From contig LLCB01000610.1 in the NCBI GenBank assembly GCA_001414345.1, forward strand, positions 1 through 17,350: DNA of 17,350 bases, given 5' to 3'. The position numbers were made by a program, and so were the translations under genes. This stretch comes from Hymenoscyphus infarciens (Eukaryota; Ascomycota; Leotiomycetes; Helotiales; Helotiaceae). Shown here piece after piece: positions 9,390-17,037 of the stretch; the first letter of the stretch is position 1; each line of letters starts with the position of its first letter. The notes under the pieces are model-generated. The model was not told the origin of the DNA and made no database searches. It saw only the letters and a list, made by a program, of their open reading frames with translations.

Positions 9390-9872
9390 TCTTAGATTGG
9401 TCACAGTTCACAAAGCAAAGCAACAGTGAATTACGTAAGAAGTAAAAGGTGAAAAACGAATTGATTAACTTGAATGAAAAACTAAGAAGCTATCTACTCT
9501 ATATATACATGTAGGCTATAGCCAGCCTTTCTAGTCTAATACTAGTATAGTCCTAAATCTAAAACTACGGATATAACTAATCCGTCGGATAGTATTAATC
9601 CGTACACTCGGATAGTATTCAGTCCGTCGGATAGTGTTCAGTCCGTCGGATAGTGTTGATCCGTATACTCGGATAGTATTCAGTCCGTCGGATAGTGTTC
9701 AGTCCGTCGGATAGTGTTCAGTCCGTCGGATAGTGTTCAGTCCGTCGGATACTAGTGATCCGTATCGGGTACCGTTTGTCCGGGCTACGCATCGTCGATC
9801 TAGGGATATCAGGGATATCATGCTGTACTAGTATGATTAAGTACTAGCATAAGTGCTTATTATATGCTAACA
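9390..9872 (-). repeat. 3' LTR of family-1 element
   Basis: It is 483 bp, begins (minus strand) TGTTAGCATA and ends CCAATCTAAGA. It differs from 15221-15703 only at 9394, 9411, 9444, 9620, 9738 and 9825. The end is GA instead of the usual CA, but both LTRs and the degenerate copy at 1212 agree and the TSD is flush with it. Confidence 0.95.
9581..9770. repeat. CCG-N-CGG tandem array in the 3' LTR
   Basis: Seven copies of TCCGTCGGATA occur in units of about 19 bp, with two CCG-N6-CGG variants (CCGTAYACTCGG) and one CCG-N3-CGG. Paired CCG/CGG triplets are the known binding pattern of fungal Zn2Cys6 activators; that they act so here is inference. Confidence 0.85.
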
Positions 9873-9884
9873 CGCCCTCTTAAT
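9873..9884 (-). other. Polypurine tract of family-1 element
   Basis: The minus strand reads ATTAAGAGGGCG directly before the TGTTAG of the 3' LTR. The degenerate copy keeps it as ...AAGAGGATA (from 1648). Confidence 0.75.
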
Positions 9885-9907
9885 AAGTACTTCCATTTAA
9901 TTTATTT

Positions 9908-9960
9908 CGACGCGTTGGTTAAGAGTGTTGATTTTTAGTTTTCGCGCGTCGGCACGTGAC
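9908..9960 (-). repeat. TCACGTGA module over the pol stop codon (copy a)
   Basis: The minus strand begins TCACGTGCCGACGCGC and ends CTCTTAACCAACGCGTCGAA; the middle is one base shorter than in most copies. The polyprotein ends inside it, in the residues SHVPTREN followed by the stop at 9935-9937. Confidence 0.7.
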
Positions 9961-11066
9961 TTATCATTCCTAATTGTATAAGGAATTGTTGGAATTTTGT
10001 TTTATCAAGTGCTTTAGTAAAGCCGTCTGCTTTTTGATCTGTTGATTTTATATATATTAGATCTATAGTTCCTTTGACTAATAAGTCTCTTATATAGTGG
10101 TATTTGACAGCTATATGCTTTGTTCTTTCGTGATATATAGGGTTGTAGCCTAATTGTAGAGCTCCTTTATTATCGGTATATAAACCGAATTTCTTTTGTT
10201 TATAAAAGCCTAGTTCTTTAACTAAGGCTATTATATAGACAGATTCTTTTGAGGCTGCATTTATGGCTATATATTCAGCTTCGGTTGTAGATTGAGCTAT
10301 AATGCTTTGTAGCTTAGAACGCCATGTAATTGGCCCCCCAGCTAAGTAAAAAATATATCCAGTAGTTGATTTAGCGCTATTAATATCGCCGGCGTAATCG
10401 GAGTCGCAAAAGCCGCTTATGAAATAGCTAGATGTGTCTTTTATCGTATATATAATACAATAGTGAATAGTTGTTTTTAGATATCTTAATATACGCTTAG
10501 CTGCTATAAAGTGTTCTTTAGAAGGGTTCGATGCGTATCTTGATAGTATAATAGTAGCGTAGGCGATGTTAGGTCTAGTACAAATAAAGATATATAGTAG
10601 ACAGCCGATTATCGCTTGAAATAGTCTAGTATCTTCTAGACTAGCTTGAAGTGGATTTGGTATTAATTTAATTTTAGAATCCATCGGCGTATAGATAGGA
10701 TTACAATTAAGGAGATTATGCTTATCTAACACTTTAGATATATATTTTTCTTGGCTTAGTTTTAGTTGTTTAGTTCCCCTGATAATATCTACGCCTAGGT
10801 AGTCTTTAATAGGACCTAAGTCTTTAATATTAAAGTGTCTCTTAAGTTTATTAATAAGACTTTTAATAAGTTCTTCTGTAGGTCCAATTATCGCTAAGTC
10901 GTCTACATATATACATATATATATACTAGTAGAACGATTCACATATATACATGAATCAGTGCTTAGTGCTTCGAAACCTAGTTCTAAAAGTATAGTAACT
11001 AGTGTAGTGAACCAGATTCTAGCCGATTGTTTTAGTCCATAGAGGGCTTTTAGGAGTTCCAAATAT

Positions 11067-11117
11067 GCGATTTGGTTAAGAGGGGTTTTCGTGTTTTCTG
11101 ACGCGCTATCACGTGAC
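11067..11117 (-). repeat. TCACGTGA module within the RT domain (copy b)
   Basis: It begins TCACGTGATAGCGCGT and ends CTCTTAACCAAATCGC. It is read in frame as about 17 extra residues (RSRDSASENTKTPLNQI) between the PEG...YLHIP segment and ALYGLKQ, a loop that varies among copia RTs. The frame used differs from that of copies a and c. Confidence 0.7.
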
Positions 11118-11847
11118 CTAGGGATGTGTAGGTATTCGTTTATTCCTTCTGGGGGGGTGATATTTAGTCTTTCTATATCTATGTCCCCTTGTGTAAAGGC
11201 TGAAACCATGTCGATTTTCTATATTATAAAGTTATATAATAGTGCTAGGGCGAATAAGACTTTCTAGCTCATTTGCTTAATAACTCCTGCAAAAGAGTCT
11301 ATATAGTCTCTTCCATATAACTGTTCAAAACCTTTGGCTACAAATCGCGATTTAAATTCTATTATGCCATTGGATTCTTTTAGTTTATAAACCCATCTTG
11401 TCTTAATAGGCTTAGCGTCTTTACTAGCATTATTACTAGTAATAACATTCCAAGTTTTATTACTTGTAAGAGTATTTAATTCCTTTTGCATAGATCTAAT
11501 CCAGTAGTCTTTATAAGGATTAATATCGCTTATAGCTTCTTTATAGCTTTTAGGCTCTAGAATAGTAGTGTTAGGTATTTTATTAATAATAACCTTTTCA
11601 GTACTATCGCCCTCTATTTTAGAGTTTAAATAAGCGAGTGATGCGTGGTGATATATAGCTATTGGCGCTTGAAGCTCGTCGATTTCTAACGCGTCTATAT
11701 CCCTTTCTATAGGATCAACGCGTCTACCTCTTGGTCTAAGGTTTATATTAGGGCATAGCCCTATAACATTGTCTTGTCCTAATTCGTCGACGTCATCTAT
11801 ATATGTCTCGTCGTTTGGGTCGTCGTCGTTATTATCGCTTAACTCCT

Positions 11848-11898
11848 CATGTTCTGTAAGAGCGGGACTGTCGCCCTCTGGACGCGTATTCACGTGAC
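11848..11898 (-). repeat. TCACGTGA module in the INT-RT linker (copy c)
   Basis: It begins TCACGTGAATACGCGT and ends CTCTTACAGAACATGAGG, with standard spacing. It is read in frame as SHVNTRPEGDSPALTEHE, within the acidic linker between integrase and RT. Confidence 0.7.
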
Positions 11899-14203
11899 TA
11901 GTTATTTCTTGTAGATAATCCCAATCTGTAGACTCTTCTTCTAAGAGTATAGAGTAGTTTTCTTCTATAATAAATTCGTCTTTATATATAAGGTCTTCTT
12001 TTATTATAACATCTCTTGTATTAATAACTTTCCCAAGTTCTGGTATATATATGAGAAAGTTATTAGAGGACTCCTAGCCTACTAATATTCCTTTATATGA
12101 TTTGTCGGCTAGTTTTCCTTTAGCGTTTTTAGCTCTTATTTCTTTTGATATTAAAGTATAATAAAGAGATCTAAGAGTACTTATATATGATATATCTGGA
12201 CTTGTGCCAAATATGTCTTTATATGGTATAGATTTCGTAGCGCTATTATATACCCGATTCTTTATATGTATGATAGAACGAGCTATATAAGGCCAGAGGT
12301 AAAGTGGTATAGATTTTTCTGAACATATAGTAATTATACGTTCTATTAAATATCGATTAAGTCTTTCTGCAATACCGTTCTGCTCTGGACTATATGGACT
12401 AGTATAGTCACATATAATACCTTGGTCTTTAACATATGTATCCCACTTATTAGACTTAAATTCCTTGGCGTTATCTAAGTGTAGACCTTTAATGCTTTTA
12501 TTAAATTGATTTTTTAATAAGTTATTCGTTTTAACTAACTTATCGAAAGCTTCTGATTTATACTTTATAGTATATATAAATATAGCTCTAGTTTTACGAC
12601 ACGTATACATAAGAGCGTATGTTTCGCCTAAAAGTCCTTTAATTCTAAGTGGTCCTAGAATGTCTATATCGAAATATTCTAAAGACTTAAAGTTATAATT
12701 GCTTAGAGGGATATAACTTATATTCTTAGTCATCTTTCCTTTATAACAATTTTCACAATCGTCTAGTTCTTTCTTACTATTAGAATTAATAGTATATCCT
12801 TTAGTAAGTGATATAGTTTTTAATAACGCGTTAATATTAATATGATTTAATCTTCGATGTAATAAGTCGATATTAAGCTCTTTTGTTTTTGTAATATATA
12901 ATGTTTTTTCAAGCTTTGTATAATCTATATTAATATCAAGATAATAAGCGTTGTATTCCCAGTTTGCGTTTATAGTCGCGTCTAGTAGCTTATTATAAGC
13001 ATATGCGTTCTTATCGTCTATACTAATATTAAAGCCACTCTTAGTAAGAGCTTTAGTCGAGATTAGAGTAGTAGCGATATCTGGGATATAATTTACTTCT
13101 AATAAATTTATTTTAATATTATTAGAACTTATTATCGGCATTATACCAACTCCTAGTATAGGTAGCTTAGTGCCGTCTGCTATACTAATAGTCGGTCCTT
13201 TTATAGGTTTAAAGTTTAGAATCTAATCTTTATTAGGTGTATAATGTTCGGTAGCACCAGAGTCTAGTATAACTTTAGATTCTTTAGATGCTTTATAAGA
13301 AGTATTTAGTATAGCTGTATATAATACTTTTGAAGTACTATTGTCGTTTTTTGAATCAGTATTACTACTATCAGTACTAGTATTATTACTAGTATTATCG
13401 GATTTCTTATTTAATTTTAGCTCTGGGTGTAGTATAAAGCATTTAGAAATTATATGTCCTCTCTTATTATAATGAGTATAAATAGGAATTTCATTTCCTT
13501 TATTTATAGCTTTATTAGCTTTTTTAGCTTTATTAGCTTCTAGGTTATTACTAGATTCTATTCTAGCTTCTTCTGATATAAGTTTAGATATAAGAATATC
13601 TATATTAATTTTAGATAAATCTTTTCCTAGTTCTTTGTATTTTCTTGATATAAAACCTTTAAAGCTACTATTAAGCCCTTTGAATATAATCTAAGCTATA
13701 TAGCTTTTAGGTATCGGATGTCTTAAGTCTTTAAGATATAAAGCTGCACTTTGTATAGTGCTAGTATATTCGTCGACGTTCTTATAAGAGCTTTGGCTAG
13801 ATTTAATAATTATATCTAGGTATCGACCGATTAGATTAAAACTAGATTCTCCATATATAGCTATTATATGCGCCCACATAGTATTAGGGCTAGTTTTATC
13901 TTTAAATCGGTCTACATTATTAATAGATATAATAGACTTAATAGCCCCTAAGGCTTTTTGGCTATTTCTAGTATAGTTAGAGTTACGTTCCTTGTATTTA
14001 ACACTAAGTTCTGCTGACCTAGGTTCTCTATTTATATAGTATAGATCTTTATTAGGTCTAGTAATAGATAAGTCTATATATGACATAAATCTATTAATTT
14101 CTAGAAAGAGTTTGGCCTCTCTATACTATTCTATATAGTTCGTTTTTCTAACTAATTTACTGCCCTTGAAAGAACTAAAAGATATTGTAGTTTAACGAAA
14201 GAG

Positions 14204-14255
14204 CGTGTTTTGGTTAAGAGAAGGACTGACACGAAAAATACGCGTAGTCACGTGA
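14204..14255 (-). repeat. TCACGTGA module just upstream of gag (copy d)
   Basis: It reads TCACGTGACTACGCGT, ATTTTT, CGTGTCAG, TCCTT, CTCTTAACCAAAACACG and ends about 20 bp before the likely gag start. It is a good reference copy, aligning without gaps to copies c, e, f, g2 and h. Confidence 0.8.
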
Positions 14256-14376
14256 TATTAAAAAGTAGTTAGAAAAACTAGAATTTTTATTGTTCTAGAA
14301 CCTGCTAGACTAAAATAGTGATATAGTAAAGGGCTTATATACTCTTAGAGTAATATAAGTATAAAGAAAAAAAGAT

Positions 14377-14844
14377 TTATAAATTAAGAAGTTGTCTAGT
14401 TTTAGGCTTAAGAGGAAGCTTATTATATGCTTCGTTAAATATCGCTAGCCGGATAGAGTATATAAGGTCTTTAAACTAGTCTTTACGAAAAATAGCTTTT
14501 GTTTCTAGGCGTTTAAACATACTAGTGAGACGGTCTGTTTTAGTAGTACTTAGTACAGGGCTTTCTAGCAAGCTAGTATACTCGATGTTAGCGCCGACTA
14601 TACTGCTAAGATAATGTTTAGTAATAAGGTTTTAGGATAAAAAGTTACTATATAAGTTGACTAGAGTAATACTAAGCTAGGGGACAGATATGATAGGCTG
14701 ATCTTTAAGGTTACCTTGGTTCTAAGATATTTCAATGACGTAGTGTCCGTCGGGTAAAGCTCGGAGTCTAAGATATACGCTAACAATTGTTTCGAAGTCT
14801 TGTTGTCCGATTGTAAGAATAGCCTCGGTTCTTGATTAAATCAT
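14377..14844 (-). pseudogene. Unrecognised decayed reading frame in the element leader
   Basis: In the sense direction of the element, a frame from ATG (14842-14844) to TAA (14377-14379) gives about 155 codons broken by five stops: codons 3, 41, 56, 71 and 123 (TAA, TAG, TAG, TAA, TAG). All can come from CAA, CAG or TGG by one CpA-to-TpA change, and there is no TGA. Stretches look protein-like, for example LPDGHYVIEIS and TDRLTSMFKRLETKAIFRKD. I recognise no domain. The gag start is about 200 bp further on and the frame lies between modules e and d, so it may be captured cargo or part of a host gene. Five stops in 156 codons of AT-rich DNA is not strong evidence by itself. Confidence 0.35.
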
Positions 14845-15125
14845 CTATTTAATAGAATAGAGGTTAAAATGACGTAATATTACGTAGTATAATATAAGGA
14901 GGTACTGACCTTGACTCTTGGTTATCCAACTATAAGAAGTAAGAAGACAAAAACTAGTAATCCTACAGGGCGTACTCTTCGCTTATAATGTACTAGACTA
15001 AGATAGGCGCTTAGTAATCCACTAGGGCGTAGTATAAGGGGTAAGTAGACTAGTGATATCTTTTGAAAGAAAACCTCGAAAAAATAAAAAATAAAAAACT
15101 CTTAACGATGTAGAATCGGAAGTAA
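14845..15125. other. Non-coding part of the family-1 leader
   Basis: No gene is visible. It contains an imperfect 20-bp direct repeat (TAGTAATCC...AGGGCGTA) at 14955-14974 and 15012-15031, and an A-rich tract at 15068-15101. Confidence 0.6.
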
Positions 15126-15179
15126 TCGACGTGTTGCGTAAGAGGGTATCTGACGCGAAAGTGACACCAGGTTACGTGA
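15126..15179 (-). repeat. TCACGTGA module after the primer-binding site (copy e)
   Basis: It reads TCACGTAACCTGGTGT, CACTTT, CGCGTCAG, ATACC, CTCTTACGCAACACGTCGAT, with standard spacing. With copy d it brackets the leader. A short open frame here (15050-15235) is not credible as a gene. Confidence 0.75.
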
Positions 15180-15206
15180 AATAAAGTTGTGTAGAAATGA
15201 ACTATG

Positions 15207-15220
15207 CCTGGCCTATAACC
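15207..15220 (-). other. Primer-binding site, half-tRNA type
   Basis: The minus strand directly inside the 5' LTR reads GGTTATAGGCCAGG. It closely resembles the Drosophila copia site GGTTATGGGCCCAG (from recall), which pairs with an internal part of initiator tRNA-Met and not its 3' end. The difference GGTTATG to GGTTATA is RIP-type. Confidence 0.7.
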
Positions 15221-15329
15221 TCTTGGATTGGTCACAGTTCATAAAGCAAAGCAACAGTGAATTACGTAAGAAGTGAAAGGTGAAAAACGAATTGATTAAC
15301 TTGAATGAAAAACTAAGAAGCTATCTACT

Positions 15330-15338
15330 CTATATATA
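15330..15338 (-). promoter_or_regulatory. Putative TATA box of the family-1 element
   Basis: The minus strand reads TGTATATATAGAG here, downstream (in transcript direction) of the CCG/CGG array at 15412-15601. That layout fits U3 activator sites followed by a core promoter. No transcript evidence is available. Confidence 0.45.
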
Positions 15339-15411
15339 CATGTAGGCTATAGCCAGCCTTTCTAGTCTAATACTAGTATAGTCCTAAATCTAAAACTACG
15401 GATATAACTAA

Positions 15412-15601
15412 TCCGTCGGATAGTATTAATCCGTACACTCGGATAGTATTTAGTCCGTCGGATAGTGTTCAGTCCGTCGGATAGTGTTGATCCGTATACT
15501 CGGATAGTATTCAGTCCGTCGGATAGTGTTCAGTCCGTCGGATAGTGTTCAGTCCGTCGGATAGTGTTTAGTCCGTCGGATACTAGTGATCCGTATCGGG
15601 T
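15412..15601. repeat. CCG-N-CGG tandem array in the 5' LTR (possible upstream activating sites)
   Basis: Same array as 9581-9770, placed upstream of the TATA box in transcript direction. Seven CCGTCGG cores survive, because light RIP hits CpA before CpG. Confidence 0.85.
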
Positions 15602-15703
15602 ACCGTTTGTCCGGGCTACGCATCGTCGATCTAGGGATATCAGGGATATCATGCTATACTAGTATGATTAAGTACTAGCATAAGTGCTTATTATATGCTA
15701 ACA

Positions 15704-15708
15704 CCACT
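15704..15708. other. Target-site duplication CCACT (right)
   Basis: Exact repeat of 9385-9389, flush with the outer end of the 5' LTR. Confidence 0.88.
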
Positions 15709-15846
15709 GAATGTTCCACCGACCCAAATGACGTCATCCCTGTATGTATGCCTCGATTTGATTGGTTAGATCGGTCGGTCGGTCGGAAACTATAAGGCAC
15801 GTACGTCAGTTCAGGAAGTAAGGGTGGAAACAGTACGTACCGTAAA

Positions 15847-15878
<32 letters not shown>

Positions 15879-16331
15879 CGATGACGACAGCGATGACGTA
15901 GATGACAAATCCGATGCTTCTGATTCGCTAGGTGACCAATTCGGGGCTTCTTATTCGCTCTGCTGAAAGTGCGACCGTGAAATGTGGCCGATGTTGTTCG
16001 ACGACGTGGAATTGACCGGGGTAGCGAATACGACGAATACGACCTAGATTACGATGCCGATAAGCGGCCCGATGCCGAGTAAGGAATGCGATGCGATGGC
16101 GAAAGAGAGTTATCGTCGTCGTTGTCGTCGTCGTCGTCGTCGAAGTAAAGTGTTGAAGTGTCGAAGTATCGAAGTCGTCGAAGTCGTCGAAGTCGAAGTC
16201 GAAGGTGGGGGTGGCCTGTGCGTACGCCAAGCCCACTACGTAGCTAGTTGTACGTAGCGCACCGTGTTCGGCAAGAGCGACCCTGGCACGAAAGCCACGC
16301 CCCACCATATGACCCACTTTAGTCACGTGAC
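15709..16331. repeat. Host repeat H, copy 2, right part (GC-rich, un-RIPped)
   Basis: This is the most GC-rich part of the window. It holds the palindrome TGACGTCA (15729-15736), (TCGG)4 at 15771-15786, a GCGACA hexamer run at 15848-15880 extending loosely to 15898, (CGT)n at 16113-16142, GAAGTC repeats to about 16204, a module at 16261-16312 and GTCACGTGAC at 16322-16331. Open frames here (15928-16326 minus, 16054-16257 plus, 15675-15908 minus) owe their length to the microsatellites and encode low-complexity peptides. A RIPped duplicate at about 16940-17350 shows that the DNA is repetitive. I do not call a gene. Confidence 0.7.
16261..16312 (-). repeat. TCACGTGA module in host repeat H (copy f)
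   Basis: It reads TCATATGGTGGGGCGT, GGCTTT, CGTGCCAG, GGTCG, CTCTTGCCGAACACGG, with standard spacing. A further GTCACGTGAC lies ten bases beyond its start, at 16322-16331. Confidence 0.7.
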
Positions 16332-16529
16332 TTTTATTTTTTATATGCTTATAGCCCTAATTCTAAGGATTATTAATATATAATTACTAATTAAAGTTAG
16401 TATATAAAAAGCCGCTTAAATCGCCTTTGAAAAAAAAAAACACACTCTCTAGACTTTTTATTTTTTCTTCTAAGTACTTTATTTTAGATATATTTTTTAA
16501 ACTAAGTTAAGAGCTAGATTATAAGTTAG
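16332..16529. other. AT-rich stretch, nothing recognised
   Basis: No ORF. It includes an A11 run at 16430-16440 and T-rich tracts. Confidence 0.5.
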
Positions 16530-16849
16530 TTTCTAATTTTAAATCGTTTTATAAATCGGTTTCTTACTTTGAATCGTTTTATAAATCGGCTTAAATTACC
16601 TTGAATCGTGTTATAAATCGGTTTCTTACTTTGATAAATCAGCTTAAATTCCCTTGAATCGTTTTATGAATCGGTTTCTTATTTTATAAATCGGCTTAAA
16701 TTCCCTTGAATCGTTTTATGAATCGGTTTCTTACTTTAAATCGTTTTATAAATCAGCTTAAATTCCCTTGAATCGTTTTATGAATCGGTTTCTTACCTTA
16801 AATCGTTTTATAAATCGGCTTAAATTACTTTAAATCGTTTTATAAAACG
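16530..16849. repeat. 62-bp tandem repeat array
   Basis: About five and a half units are present. Each full unit is two related halves, TTTCTTACTTTGAATCG... (30 bp) and CTTAAATTACCTTGAATCG... (32 bp), both ending TTTTATAAATCGG. Two units lack ten bases of the first half (about 52-53 bp). CpG is kept in ATCG although the sequence is otherwise AT-rich. Confidence 0.85.
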
Positions 16850-16939
16850 TATTAGAGCTACTTTAAGAAATAACTCATATCTTAAACCGGTATTAAACCG
16901 GTATTAAGTCTAAGTTGATACTAGCTCAAAACCCTAGTA
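16850..16939. other. Short AT-rich spacer
   Basis: It contains a doubled TTAAACCGGTA at 16883-16906. No gene. Confidence 0.4.
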
Positions 16940-17006
16940 GAGGGCATATAAGTATATGTCTTATCATAATTAGTTTAATTAGTTAGTTAGTTAGTTAGTT
17001 AGTTAA

Positions 17007-17037
<31 letters not shown>

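Larger units (their letters stand above)
9935..14185 (-). pseudogene. Family-1 copia gag-pol polyprotein, near-intact
   Basis: One frame of about 1,416 codons. Gag runs from about 14185, where ATA stands for a likely ATG. A zinc knuckle lies near 13470 (two cysteines now Tyr; GH and the last Cys kept). The protease reads VILDSGATEHY near 13241-13270. Integrase has its zinc site H-x4-H...CENC, then catalytic D (IDILGP), D (LHLDNAKEF) and E (NGIAERLNR), with 35 residues between the second D and E as in the DD35E family. RT has ALYGLKQ and YVDDL (10895-10909). RNase H has CDSDYAGD, TEAEY and YTDNKGAL. The frame ends at 9935. It is cut by TAG at 14126, 13691, 13223, 12074, 11264 and 11219 (first base on the plus strand), each at a probable Trp. 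The open pieces at 13691-14086, 12074-13141, 11264-11893 and 9935-11209 are parts of this one gene. Gag and pol share a frame, so no frameshift separates them. Confidence 0.93.
9390..15703 (-). mobile_element. Complete, recently inserted and lightly RIPped Ty1/copia retrotransposon, family 1
   Basis: This is a 6,314-bp element in minus orientation: 5' LTR 15221-15703, PBS 15207-15220, a leader of about 1 kb, a single gag-pol frame 14185-9935, a PPT, and 3' LTR 9390-9872. The TSD CCACT is exact. LTRs are equal in length (483 bp) and differ at six positions. Integrase lies before RT, which defines copia. As read here it cannot translate a full polyprotein because of six TAG codons and a probable lost ATG, but every lesion is one RIP-type transition. 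It carries five TCACGTGA modules in one orientation. The half-tRNA-style PBS resembles that of Drosophila copia (from recall), pointing to a Hemivirus-like priming mode. Confidence 0.95.
15221..15703 (-). repeat. 5' LTR of family-1 element
   Basis: It is 483 bp and a near-identical partner of 9390-9872. Compared with the 3' LTR it keeps G at 15225 and 15275 and has T at 15242, 15451 and 15569 and A at 15656. Confidence 0.95.

Noticed and set aside
9908..11898. Modules as introner-like introns (GT...AG with CTTAAC branch-like sequence)
   Set aside because: Copies b and c are read through in frame, the supposed 5' site GTCACG is atypical, and no AG lies at a constant distance after CTCTTAAC.
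15050..15235. 61-codon minus-strand ORF over the PBS
   Set aside because: It would start inside the LTR, cross the PBS and continue through module e into A-rich leader. No coding signal.
15675..15908. 77-codon minus-strand ORF with (SL)n
   Set aside because: It spans the LTR/flank junction and its length comes from the GCGACA hexamer run.
16054..16257. 67-codon plus-strand ORF rich in Arg
   Set aside because: It is the other strand of the same CGT microsatellite and has no feature of a protein family.
15928..16326. 132-codon minus-strand ORF as a real gene
   Set aside because: Its middle is encoded by trinucleotide repeats (Thr and Asp/Phe runs), its N-terminus is the TCACGTGA module, and its DNA has a RIPped duplicate nearby. 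Chance opening in GC-rich repeat DNA is more likely.
16977..17036. Telomere-like (TTAG)n tract suggesting a chromosome end
   Set aside because: The unit is TTAG, not TTAGGG, and the collinear un-RIPped copy at 15771-15786 has TCGG repeats. It is RIPped internal sequence.
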